The position numbers and the translations under genes are program-made. Under the pieces are notes generated by a model. The model searched no databases. It was given only the letters and a program-made list of their open reading frames with translations, and was not told the DNA's origin. Source: Gnetum montanum (Eukaryota; Streptophyta; Gnetopsida; Gnetales; Gnetaceae). Taken from it: 64,000 nt of DNA. Positions 22,188-33,689 of this stretch are shown piece after piece. Location of the stretch: positions 51,134-115,133 of the forward strand of contig MNCI01000606.1 of the NCBI GenBank assembly GCA_015680685.1, written 5' to 3'. Each line of letters opens with the position of its first letter. Positions within the stretch are counted from its first letter, which is position 1.

Positions 22188-24800
22188 ATGGCACCCAAAC
22201 AAAAACATCTATAGGAAGTAGAACCCTCACAACCATGGGAGAAATGACCCAGAGCTAGAAGGGGCTAGAAAAAACAAGGCTAAGAACTACCAAAGGTGAC
22301 CCATGCAATGAGACCTCTTTAGGAGAAGCCCAAAGTGGAATCTGTCTAATAGATTCTAGAGGAAGAAGTGCCAACTGAATAATCACAATGAGGAGAAGTG
22401 CCTCAACCCACACCAAGGCTTGAGGTCACGTTAACTCAAGCCTGACTAGACATCATTCAATCCTGAGACATTCAAAGATCAGTTCTTGAAGAGATCAACT
22501 TCGGGCCATTTCTGGAGAAAGTTCTAGAGGATGTCAAGACATAACTATAGACCTCTCCCATGTGGCCAGTCATCACATCCAGTGTGGAATGGTACATGGG
22601 AGAGACCTATCTCTTCTAGAGTACTTGAAAGCTGGGATTCATTGTCAAGATCAAGGACTTTCTCCACTTGAGCATGCACTTCTCTAAGCAAGAAGTTCCC
22701 TATTAACCTTCCACAATTACTATACTTGGATATTGAGAAATGTTTCAAAGGAAATGAACATGGAAGGAAGACCCTGCCCTTTCCATGCCTCATCAGAAAA
22801 TTTTGCAAAAGGGAAGGAATTGTTCACTACTCTAACAACACTCTCAAACATGCTCCCTTGGCCTCATGGACAGAAATCATGAAGGATAAAATGCTAGAAA
22901 CAACTCAAGAAGAGGAGATATCACCACCACCACCCACTCAGGAAATAACATTGGAGGCCCATGCAATCCTTAAGTATCTACATCAAATCCAAGAATAGCT
23001 CTTGAGAAAACAAGAGCAACAAGTAGGAACAAGTGGGGTAGATCCATTTGTGTACTAGCTAGCAATGAGCCACCTTAATGAGGTGGCCTAAACAATTAGC
23101 CATATGGAGGGAGGTGGTCCCATTTTCTCTACCCAAAGAATGCAGCTACCTTCGAGGTTAGATTCCAACACTTAAGAGGTGACGATGTCACTAGAAACAC
23201 ATCATCTATTTCTAGAAATCTTTGAGAATTCCACCACTTTCTCAGTGATGTTGAAGGAAGGAAAAGAGGAAACTATCTTGGTGATGCATCATCAAGGGCA
23301 TGAGATAGTAGCATAAGTGGTTGCTGAGCATGTATAAAAATCATTAAACACACCTACAATGTCTATACCAGACATATCTACACTTCAAGATGTACAAATA
23401 TCTATAGGCATGATTAGTGAAAAATTGAACGTAGCCCAGCATGAATAGTTGCTGGAATGGATGGTAAGAACTGGGAAATCAACTTTGAACATCTTTGATC
23501 TTCCAAAAAAAATTAGCATAACTTAGTTGGAGCTACTGAATGGGGCAAATGTATTATTTTGGAAGGGCAACTAGAAATGACCTTAGAGAAAAATCAACAC
23601 TTGGTCGTGGAGGTTGCTAAACTTCATGCCGGACTTGCAGAACAAGCAATTCTTAGCCCAGCAATGACAAGGGATGAAGCTATCAAATAGCTTCAAGAAT
23701 AATTTTAGAAGGCTAAGGAGGAGGTAGTGATGGCCATCTTTAAATAGTCCATAGCTAAAGCCAAAATGTACTCAATTAAAAAAGACTTGAATTAGATGTG
23801 CCATGAGAATGAAGCATTGACCGCACAAAATCATTGCCTATGAAATGTTGATGTGCAGAAAGATCAAATGCAAGAATTCATTCATCAATAGTAGTAGTAG
23901 CCTAGTAAGGTAAATACTAAACTAAGGAAATTGGCTACAAAAAACCACAATCTGTCAATGGAGGAGGTACATGCCTTATGTTGAAAGTCTGACATTGAGA
24001 TCGCCACTTGAAAGAATGAAGCACTCAAATTTGAGAAAGTGAAAAATCACTACAGGGACTAGGTCAGTTTACAAAAGGAAGTAAATGAAAAACAAATCTA
24101 GATGGCAAAGGTGAAACTTAATGAAGCCTTCCAACAACTCCAGCAAGGAAGAGAGATGTGGAAACCCATCATTGATGAGATCAATGCCTACAACAAAGCA
24201 AAGATACACTTAAAGGAGTTGCAAATCAAAGAGATGATAGAGTATATGGAGTTGGCCAATCTCCATTATGCAAACCTAGCAATGCTGACTGCCAGATTAC
24301 CACGGTCACAATTGGACAAATAAGTGGCTAGCTCATATATGTTATACAAGGTAGATTTTAAACATCACAAAGACACCAAGTAGAAGCTTGAGATTGCAAA
24401 CGCTAAACTTGAAGTTCTCAGAGGACAATTCAAAGATCAATAATCTATCACCAAGTATCTAGCTAAATGAATAAATGACTACCAAGAGTTGAAGAACCTA
24501 GTCAAGGTGTTTAACATCGAACGCAAATAGTTCATTTCTTAGGTCATCAATGCGAAGGAGTTATTTCTAGCAATCCTGTGTCCTTAGGATGTGTTTGTTC
24601 TAACCCACATTAGGGAAGCTGCGTGGACAATGCATGATCCCTAGACTAAGAAAGAAAAAATGAAAGCACTGCTAGATGCTTTCTACCTTCCACTTGAATT
24701 CATAGTAGTAGCAAGACAACCACAGCCACCTCAACCAATGTGGGAAGTCAATGAAGGTCCCTTGGACCCTCAAGAACCACCACTGCATGAGATGGTTTGA
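22188..24800 (+). pseudogene. Accessory ORF of element F (plant transposon protein-like, coiled-coil C-terminus), broken
   Basis: The span from ATG (MAPKQKHL) to TGA (EPPLHEMV) is 2613 nt, exactly 871 codons, though internal stops and shifts occur. Parts visible: at 22726-22890 KTLPFPCLIRKFCKREGI and a following SWTEIMKDKM segment. A Pro-rich linker (SPPPPTQE) follows. A long helical C-terminus rich in Glu/Gln/Lys comes next, including 24102-24323 with IKEMIEYMELANLHYANLAM. Near the end is a QPPQP run. The 'LPFP-x-LI-x-x-x-C' pattern resembles the putative plant transposon protein domain. The same parts occur in the same order in element G on the opposite strand. Role unknown; no catalytic motif seen. 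Confidence 0.65.
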
Positions 24801-25007
24801 TCTTTCCAACAAGCTTCACATCATCAAGGAACATGTTGTCCAACTTTGAAGAGTTGAATCATGATGTTCAATTTTGTCCTAAAAACCTTCATTTTTTGAA
24901 ATGTGCTAATCTGTACACTCCATTTTTTTGTCAAGTTAGTCAGTTTGTTTTGTGTGAAGAAAAGTTAGTCAATAATTACATACCTTCCCAATTTTATAAC
25001 AAAAATC

Positions 25008-25027
25008 GAGGACAAGTTTTCATTTAG
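25008..25027 (+). other. Conserved pre-LTR block of element F
   Basis: GAGGACAAGTTTTCATTTAG lies just before the LTR. The equivalent in G (minus strand, about 26218-26199) reads AGGACGCGTTTTCATTTAG. Such 'GAGGAC' strings commonly end the coding or polypurine region of plant gypsy elements. Confidence 0.5.
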
Positions 25028-25970
25028 TCGTGAGGTTATGCTGAGTCGTGTTAAGTTGGCTGCATCAATGAGGCCTCATCAATGTGGCCTCATTGATGAG
25101 GCCTAGTCAACACATCTTACCATGCATCAACGAGGCCCCATCAATGTAGTGTCATGTGTTAGCTATAAATATGTGCTTACAGTTGCATTTATGGCATAAG
25201 AAGATTGTAGTTGCAGTGAAGCTCTTGCATTTTTTCCATTTCAAAGTTAGAATTTTTCTCCCAAGTGCCCATAGCAGGAGTCATTGAGTGTATGGATCTT
25301 TATTCAAACATTGTTGTACCTAAGCATAACAATGTGTGTAGCAATAAAGACAAGCTTTCTGATAAACCTTGCAGCACTTTGGATAGATTAGTTATTTCAT
25401 TTATGCATTTAATGTTTTCAGTTATTTGTTAAATGTTTTCAATTATTTCATTTATATATTTTCTAGCACTTGAGTTAATGAAGTAATTAAGCTAGATAGA
25501 TTAAATACATAAGTACAGTTGTTTGAGTATAACACGTATTCACTTGGTAATCCCAGCAGCATTATTGCTTGGTATGCCTAGTAGCGTAACCCTTCGTCAC
25601 GTAGCAATGGATATGTGGGTTTAGGACATGTACAAAAATTGGGAACAGATACTTATGTTAAGATTAGTTAAATGATTATTTAATTAGTTAATTTAGATTA
25701 GTTAATCAAATTATTTTTTATCTACATTTCAAGCACCCAACTATAAAACATAAAAATCATAAAAATCAAATGCCTCAATTACGCTTAACCATACCAATGG
25801 ATGTCACAAGTGTAATTGGAAAGACAACGATTGATCTTAAGGCTAAATTCACTTCCTAAAGGATTAGTGCACTGGAAACGACAAAGTCCATGAAATTCGA
25901 CTAAGTTGCACATGAATGCTTCGTGATTCATATGGTTGGGCATAGGGGTACCTCACCACTCATCAACTAG
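25027..25970 (+). repeat. Element F 3' LTR
   Basis: U3 (25027-25160) is built from AGGCCTCATCAATGT tokens, some inverted (25063-25151). A TATA box is at 25164-25171. The R-U5 part, about 25370-25960, is homologous in inverted orientation to 33690-34200 of element G. It ends in the block at 25890-25965 whose reverse complement is the repeat found at 33.7 and 63.7 kb. The 5' partner is not in the window. Confidence 0.55.
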
Positions 25971-25974
25971 GGAT

Positions 25975-26220
25975 AATAGAATTGGGAATCAACAATCTAT
26001 GAAAAAGCTAACTGAAAACTAAAAACTAAACTATATCCCAACCATGCATCCAAGTGTTGTATTTATAGGCTAACATGGAGGAGATGATATCAGATATCTA
26101 ACATCATTTTCTGGGGCTTGATATCACATATCCAATATTAGGGCCTCAATATCAGATATTTGATATCAAGGTTGACATAATCATGACTTATCATACCCCC
26201 ATGACTAAATGAAAACGCGT
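25975..26220 (-). repeat. Element G 3' LTR (truncated)
   Basis: A direct repeat of 34345-34565. Shared landmarks are 'gaattgggaatcaacaatct', the ATTTATAG TATA (26061-26068 on plus), and a string of gatatcagatatc and caatatcaga words. On the minus strand it starts TCATGGGGGTATGATAAG, like the start of F's LTR. It is cut at about 25972 where F's LTR ends. Confidence 0.65.
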
Positions 26221-26381
26221 CCTTAAATTAAACAAAATGAGGAATAAGTTCTTTACAAAATGTTGGGAAGGTGTGGAATTATTGAGTGACTCAAACAAAT
26301 AACAAATGGACTTATACATGTCACAGTGGTGTTTTTACAAAAATGTGGACACAACATTACAAGACACAAAACTGGGAAAGC

Positions 26382-29096
26382 TCATGTAGTTCCGAGAGGT
26401 GGTGGCTCCTCCATCAGTTGTTTTCTTTTTTCACTAGGTTTGTAAAATTTATAATGATTAAGGAACACCTATAAATTTTTTTCTTCTATCCTTGGATCAT
26501 ATACTATCTAGGCTACTGAACCAATATTTGTTGATGTCAGTACATCCTAAGGACATGGTAGTTGCAGAAACGTTTTGTTAGCCTTCCCATACGATGCCTT
26601 AAACTATCATTGCTCCTTTTCAAATGTCCTACCATTTTCTTTGAACTCATGATAATTTTTGAGTCTCCTGGCCAAGTCTAAAGTGACATCCTTTTAGCCA
26701 TGGTAGTGAGCTTTAACCACTTGAAGTTCTAAGTTTGCAACATGAAGTTTCTACATAGAAACATTTTTGTCTACAAACTCTTTCTTGTATAACACATAAG
26801 TGGTCACTACCTATTTCTCTAGCTTGCATGTAGGCTGACCTACTATTAACGTGATAAGGTTGGCATATCTAAGGTTAGCCAAAGCCATGTATTCTATCAA
26901 ATCCAAGATCTACAAGTCTTTGTTCTTCACTTCCGCTTGATGGACCAATGCATAACTATCTAGAATTGGCTACCAATAAAGATTCTATGCTGACATGGAC
27001 CTAATGTGGGCTTTAGCCATCTAGATTTCTTTTTTTTTTATCTACTTGTACAGGCCTACTTGGTCTCGAAAGTGTTCTTTCAGCTTTTCATGTTTCTTAG
27101 CCTCATTTTTCTACGTGCTTATTTCAATTGCAAACATATATTGAATGGCACAAACCTCCTCCATTGAGATGGCTCTCTTTTCCCTTGCCAATCTACTAAT
27201 ATCCTAGTTTACCCTCATCCATTACTCCCTCAACTGATGCACACTTTCTCTCAAAACATTGGTGGTCAACCATGAGTTCTCCATAGCGAGCTATTTATTC
27301 TCTTCTTATGTGGTAGTCAATGCCTTTTTATATGCATAACTTTACACTTCTACAACGAAGGCATTCCAAACCACCTTCTTTCTTTCATGCTCTGTAGTTT
27401 TGCTCTCCTCGATCAACTTGATCAGCTGCTCCATCTTGAATTTCTCTAGCTAGTCAAGCATGAAAAATCAAGTAGGGTCCCGTCATTCAACTCTCAGGGT
27501 AGCTAGCTCTTATTACAACCATTGCACTTCTTCTTCCACATGACTTGCCCTAGTCTTAGTAATGACCAACTTTCCCTTGGTGACTATGAGGTCTAATTGT
27601 ATTGCAGTGACATCATTGGGGATTTCAAATGAGATGGTCATCACTTCCCCTATCTACAAAAGTTGATCTAACACATCATCATGTGTCATAGGAGTTATCA
27701 AAGTCCCAACAAGCATTTGTGTATTGCTAGGTCCCATCAAACCAACTAGAGGCACAACAAGCACATTAAAAGACTCTTTAATATGATCTGTTATCATCTC
27801 TACTACACCTACCACATCTTGATGCTGCATGACCACTATTGTAGCACTTTCACCTATTTCAAGCATCACTTGGAAGGATGAGGTGTTATTAGAGATTTGA
27901 CATGACCATCGGGATTCTTCTCCTAATTGTAGTAAGATATGTTCCCTTGTTGGATTTGTTGAAATAATGGGCTACACAACATTATCAATGACTCTAAAGA
28001 GGCTTGATTTCTCTCTACTCATCTAGCTGAGCATTTCAACAATGTTTGTAAATGGCTCATTGCTGGCCTATAATCTAGTGGTGGTGGAGGTGAAACTTGT
28101 GGCTTGTGATGCTATTAAGGCTCTTGTTTAGCTTATTTCTTAGGTTCTTCTTCATTCACTAGTTCTACTTCTTCACCAAGGTCTTTCCTTGGTGCTACCA
28201 GTTTAAGTAATTTAGTGAAAGAAGCGTTCTGAGCCTTCCTAAAGATGTCATTTGTATACCCTAGGATTCCAGTGCACTTGCATAACTTTTAAATGAGATA
28301 AGAAAATGGAAGTGTTGGCTTCCCTACCTTTTTCTCTTCAAACCACCTTTGAATTTTTATGCAGTATAACTAGGGAAGGTTGGCCATGTATTTACCCATT
28401 AGTATGCCACTTCCCCTAGCTACATACATAGAGATCCTATTGAGCCCTTTTGGGGGGAAGAGGTGATATGTTCCTATCCTAAAATAGATCCTCTCCTCCA
28501 AAGTTAATTCATGATATGTTTTATCATCCTTGCTATACACTTGCCTCAGCCATAGCTTTCTAGTATCAGGGTTAGATCTTGTATATAGATGAGCTAACTT
28601 AGCCCCCTCATTTGGTAGATTAAGAGCTTTAGCAATTACTTTGACCAAGAATAAAACATTGACTTCGTAGATGTTGGCAGTGGTGCCTTCATCTTTGTTG
28701 TGCTAGAATTCATAAGTTTCACCAAGGTATCATTCACCATTGACTAAAATAATTGGCCACAAGGATGACATCTAAATTTTCATCTAAATGGATTTAGGAG
28801 TGAATTCCAAGAACAAGTTGAAGTTCATCTCCATGATGACTATGTTCAACATGGATTTCTCTTGAATTGCTTCAAGGCATTCCACAAAAAACATGAGGTG
28901 TTGTCCTTGCATGAGGACTAGTTGTACTACAACCTCTCCTTGGACCAACTATCCTATGATAGGAGCCTCTTGGTGGATACTAAATGATTAGGCTTCCTAT
29001 TCTTCATGATCTGCATGCTCACCTTACTAGCCCTGGCCATCCCTTGGCATTTGGGTGCTCCCTGCAAAGGTCCTCCTTATGTTCCTCATTTTGGGA
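26382..29096 (-). pseudogene. Accessory ORF of element G (plant transposon protein-like, coiled-coil C-terminus), broken
   Basis: From ATG at 29096, preceded by 'gattatag' exactly as in F, to a TGA at 26382-26384 (EPPPLGTT) is 2715 nt, exactly 905 codons. An open block at 28370-28648 has KVIAKALNLPNEGAKLAHLY, EERIYFRIGTYHLFPPKGL and a Gly-rich SMYVARGSGIL turn. Then come KPTLPFSYLI, a KLCKCTGI run, and an acidic EEVELVNEEEPKK linker. The helical tail includes LIEYMALANLRYANLITL (about 26850). The last two blocks align with F's TLPFPCLI...KFCKREGI and IEYMELANLHYANL. Stops and shifts throughout. Compared with F this copy shows the N-terminal domain better. Function unknown. Confidence 0.65.
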
Positions 29097-29441
29097 CCAT
29101 CTATAATCAATCAAAGATCAAATATTACTAAGGTATTTTTATGTATCATTAATAGGTTTATACCTTAATCATGGCCTTATTTTCATTATGTTCCTTAGTT
29201 CCTATGATTGTAGAGTTAGAAAAATTTTCAGCAAAGTGCCCAAAAAGTGTCTATTGTCTTTTTTGACCTTTTGCAATTAGTTCCTTTTTCCTTATGTGTG
29301 ACTTATTATGATAGTTATGGCCCCTTGGGTGTAAAAATTAAGGTTTTTAGCACTACCATGATTTATAATAGCCTTTGGGTGATAGAAAATTGTTAAAAAT
29401 TGGCACAAGTTTCCCACACAAGCACCCATCCACCCGCACCC

Positions 29442-29513
29442 NNNNNNNNNNNNNNNNNNNNNNNNNNNNNNNNNNNNNNNNNNNNNNNNNNNNNNNNNNN
29501 NNNNNNNNNNNNN
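29442..29513. other. Assembly gap (72 N)
   Basis: A run of N. It lies in the leader between the internal promoter and the accessory ORF of element G, flanked by 'cacccgcaccc' and 'agtccaaatgg'. Single Ns at 29853, 30050, 30217, 30311 and 30434 show that the neighbouring sequence is also poorly resolved. Confidence 0.98.
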
Positions 29514-29662
29514 AGTCCAAATGGCACAAAAATTAAAGTAGGAAAGAGTCAAATATCACAGGTAGAAGGTAATTTCACAAAGATTTGAGTCATGAGAGAA
29601 AACTAAAAAAACTCCCCTACATTAAAATGAAGAGAATGGATTTTGGAACACCTCATGGATCA

Positions 29663-29709
29663 TATATATAGGTTTTGTTCAACCCAATATTAGGTAGTTG
29701 ATATTGGGG
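29663..29709 (-). promoter_or_regulatory. Internal promoter upstream of the element G accessory ORF
   Basis: On the minus strand, CCCCAATATCA...CTAATATTGGG (29709-29684) is followed by a TATA box (CTATATATA, 29671-29663). G's LTR U3 has CCCCGATATTAGATATC and CTGATATTGAGG words (34540-34500) upstream of its TATA (34431-34424). The ORF starts about 570 nt downstream after a splice-like 'gattatag'. Confidence 0.5.
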
Positions 29710-29714
29710 TCTAA

Positions 29715-31135
29715 CAATATGCATTAAATGGAATAACTAAGCATGGAAAACAAAGCTCTATGATTAGTTGGAAGGATTAAGGTTAGGTCCATAGTTCTGA
29801 GGTAAGTAGAAAATTAAATTGAGGCACTGAAAGTGGTTGAAGATGGAGTCATNAGGGGGTCTAGACGCTTGATTTTAGCATGTTTTGAGGAGTGTTTGAG
29901 CCCCAAAAGTTGCTATACGCTGGGCCTTACGCTGGGCATGTGTAGGCCAGCGTACAGGATGTATACTTAGTGAAAACCAAGTATTTTGAGCTCAAAATTC
30001 GCCAAGTTTGATGCCAGATGTCCTCGTAGTCTTCTGTGGGTCCCAGGGANTTAGGCACTGAAGGGGTTGAATGCAATGCATGCCTGTGAAACAAAACACA
30101 CATATGAAAACCACCAATTTAAGATAATAACTCTATGTTACACAAAACCATAAGTTAGGATCATATGAACAGCAAGGTGAGATGGATTGTAGAAAGGATT
30201 ATAGAAATTGGAATGTNGGACATTACATTGTTTCATCCCATCAGCTGACAACTATAAGACTATCATAGTTTCTAGGAGTAACACTTGGCATTATGTCCAA
30301 GGGAGGAGTTNGGTCCAAACCACATTTTAGGTGTGCTGACCGAAATCGTCGGTGCGAGGCTGGAACGTTACAAGCACCGAAAGATCTGCGGACGAGCACG
30401 GTTGACCCTGCCTCCGCTTGAGGGCAAGCTGGANGTGCCTTTTTAGGTTACTCTTACTCCCATTTTTTGTTAGATCTACATGGATATAATTACAACATTA
30501 GCAACATGATAAAACATACAGAAGTGGCCAAAGAGAATTCACAAATCCCCTTGATGTCACACCCTTCACATTCCCCCTTGGTTCTTCACTTTTCAGTCCA
30601 AGGACAATGATTATGAATTTATTTTTAGTCTCATGGTAAAAAAGAACGTCATTATGACCAAATCAAAAAACTCTTATTAATGGAATGAGTGGATGGATGA
30701 TGTGGTCTCACTGTCCAAATAATCAATCACTTATGACTCGACAACATAGAGAAAACCTCACCTCAATGGGCTACATGATTTTTTTATTCACAAGCAAGAT
30801 TACATAACAAAGAAAATGAAAAAAACAAATAGAAAAAGTTGGAAGGAACTGGAAAAATTGTATCAAGAAATAAGAAATTGATAAAAAATTGTAAAACAGA
30901 AACATGAAAAATAGATCTGAATCCTGAAGATTAAAATGGGGGGTAACCTCCACGAATAAACATTTCATCATGATAAGGATTAATAAGTGGGTAGATAGGA
31001 TCCATGCATGTATAAAACATTCATGATCATTCATTCCCAAGCCACTAGGTGTCTTTTGATGTTGTCGCAGCTAGGTAGGCAAATTTTTGGTCACACACTT
31101 GATTGTTAAATGTATGGTGGGTTAGGGTATGAAAT
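29715..31135 (-). other. Spacer of element G
   Basis: No coding domain recognised. Contains an inverted ACGCTGG/CCAGCGTA pair (29917-29955), five single Ns, and an isolated GC- and CpG-rich block at 30338-30440 that contrasts with its AT-rich surroundings. A T-rich stretch on the minus strand (30780-30900) resembles the T-rich spacer after the integrase of element F. Confidence 0.4.
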
Positions 31136-31140
31136 GTGTT

Positions 31141-31411
31141 AACATTATGAATGTATGGTCCATGATTGCATCCTTGATTATGATATGGTATGCATGCATT
31201 TTTTTGTCTTCCCACACTATTAGATTCATTGTGTTAGTCAGGTGTTGCAGTAACAATGGATAATGGCCCTTGTGTAACATTATGAATGTCTGGCCCATGA
31301 TTGCATCCTTGATTATGATATGGTATGCATGCATTTGTTTATCTCCCCACACTATTAGATTCATTGTGTCAGTCAAGTGTTGTAGTAACAATGGATAATG
31401 GCCGTTGTGTA
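31141..31411. repeat. Tandem duplication of a 135-bp unit
   Basis: Copies start at 31141 and 31276 with AACATTATGAATGT. They share gattgcatccttgattatga, atgcatgcattt and ggataatggcc landmarks. The unit is 45 codons, so the minus-strand frame stays open across both copies. It lies at the gag end of element G. Confidence 0.85.
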
Positions 31412-31469
31412 AGATCAGAGGATGGTGATGTTGAAAAGGAAGGCATTGCACCAAATTAGCATTATGCTG

Positions 31470-33565
31470 GTTCTAATGATGTGATTAGTTTATGAGTTTT
31501 TTTCTTTTTCCTGTGACCCTTCCTAAAGAAATGATTTTTTCAAGTTTTTGGTGGGAACCTAATGGCATTAGCATTTCTGTGCACATTTGTAGCACAAGTC
31601 GCATTCATTTGTTGATATTGGATTGTCAAACCTAACTATGGCATTGGTGGTGGCATGTAATGACGTGGAGTATGAGAATATCGAGGATAGGATGGATGGT
31701 AAGAGGTGCAAGATGGTGATTTCTCAAGGAATTTCATGGGTTGATGGTACTTGAGAGAGTGATAGTGGTGATTTAAAGTAGATAATGTAGAACTAGTTGG
31801 AGAAACAAGGTGTTAAACATAATAGCCATGCGATTTTGGCTAATAGAAAGGATAGGGTTGGTTTGGTGGCGGCCTTCCTCACAACTATGGGCTTTGCCAC
31901 TATAATTGATGACAGTGTTGAGGCTAGTAATAAGTCCTCATTGGATAGTACAATTAGTTGTGGAACTGTCTATAATTACCCTATGGGAGAGGAAATCTCT
32001 TGGGTATGTGCTTCTGTACAAACTTCATATTTAAGGAATCCACCCAATACTCATGTAGATGCAACAAGACTAGGCAATGGCCCTTCAAATGTTCATATAT
32101 GTAGATATCACATCCATTATCTTCCTCCGTAATCAAGTCTATAGCCTCACTTTCTTTAACCATTTTTCCTACTTGTTGAAAAGTGTTCCTAACTATTTCT
32201 TGGTCTTTCTTCCTTTGTTTACTGTGATCACCTAATTCATTTTGTATTAGATTCTCCTCTACCATTTCTATGAAAGTTGTAACATTTTCATATATCCATT
32301 TTGACATCCTATTAAACTTTTCTTCCAATTCATCAATAGACTTCTGCATCGGCAAGGTTTGTTGCAAAATCACCATATTGAGAGCTACCTCTTTCTCCGT
32401 ACCATAGATATGGATCTTCTTTTAAAGAGCTGGGTCCCAATGATTTTTCTCAACATTATCCCATTTTCATATCTCTCTTTCTTCTTTTTCCACATGCTCG
32501 ATTAGCTCTTAGATCTGATGGGTTTGTAGCTTGTATAATTGACTTGGGGCATACATCCTAAGGATCTTCCTTGTTTCATTACGAAGTCCATCTATGATGT
32601 GGAAGGTTCCCTTTCCTCAGAGAAACCATGGCTTGGGCATCTATTCAGTAGAGAATAATATATATCTAAGGCCATGTCCAAGGGTTCATGTTGTTCTTAT
32701 CTGCATCCTTGGATCTATCACCTTAGGTTGGACACCCTTGCATAGGTTTGGTATTTCTCATTGAAGAGTTCTAGCATTGTGAACCATCGTCTTATTGAAG
32801 TTGGTCTCAACAATCTATACCACACTTTGGCTCTATCAATTATTATCCTAGGAAAGATCTCAAGCATTCTTCACCTACTTTTAATGTTGTAGAAGGCACA
32901 GGCATCATGGAAGGCTTGTAAATAATGTTGTGAATCTAAATCATAGCCTCGTACAAATTTAGGGATATTAGTCATATCAAACCTAGGTAGTGACTCTCTT
33001 TGTGATGCCTATGAGATATCTTAACTACCTCTGTTATCTTCATCATGCTCTTAGCGACCAACAAGGATTCATCATCATCAGAGAGGTTGTGAGGAAAATT
33101 TCTATTCAGTTAACTATGACGATTTTTCCTATGTCCATGTTGATGACCTTGAGTGTTCTTGCAGGTTTGATTTTTGTTTCTATTCCAACCCTATAATGGA
33201 GCCTTATCTCCATACCTATGTTCATCTATGTTAGAACTATATTTTGAAGGGGGAGAGGAAGATTAATAACTGAAAGAATCACCATGGCTTCTATAGTTCT
33301 CCCTTAGGTCCTTTGATTTATCTTTTCTAGGTTCTGAGAAGGTCTTAGGCCTTGACGCCTCCCCTGGTCTAGGACTTACTTCATCTCCTTTAGGGTTATC
33401 TATCTTAGGTGAATGTTGTCTTTGAGTGTTGTTAGGATAGTCATGAACATATAAAACCCCTGCATAAGGGTCATTACTCCAATTTTCTTCACCATATATC
33501 TCGTTATTTCTCCAATGAATGCTTTCGCTATATAATGAATTATCACTTCCTTGTAAAAGAGACAT
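31470..33565 (-). pseudogene. gag: Decayed Ty3/gypsy gag of element G
   Basis: Gag forms the particle shell. The start at 33565 gives MSLLQGSDNSLYSESIHWRN, then a charged, Pro-rich stretch to 33263. The retrotransposon gag domain is visible at about 32760-32960 as AKVWYRLLRPTSIRRWFTML followed by ELFNEKYQTYARV, with HYLQAFHDACAFYN just before. An open block at 31981-32376 is a Glu/Lys-rich helix (DELEEKFNRMSKWIYENV). A His/Pro/Tyr-rich C-terminus follows at about 31600-31780 (PRYSHTPRHYMPPPMP). Frameshifts and stops are present. Family is clear from the W-Y/W-x-x-F pattern. Confidence 0.7.
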
Positions 33566-33689
33566 TGTTGTTGGTTTATGATGTGTGTGATTTAATATTG
33601 TTCTAAAATATATATCGTTAATGTGTTTACAGCAATTGTTTATAATACAACTAATCTAGATAACTAGCACCATCCCTGACAATGGTGAT

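Larger units (their letters stand above)
19346..25970 (+). mobile_element. Element F: Ty3/gypsy 3' half with accessory ORF and 3' LTR
   Basis: Plus-strand order: integrase C-terminus (19363-20028), T-rich spacer with tandem repeats (20031-21650), internal promoter (21701-21736), accessory ORF (22188-24800), a conserved 'GAGGACAAGTTTTCATTTAG' pre-LTR block (25008-25027), and a 3' LTR (about 25027-25970). The 5' half (LTR, gag, RT) is absent, cut at the junction with element E. The pre-LTR block and LTR start are shared with element G, showing that the two are related at the 3' end. Confidence 0.6.
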
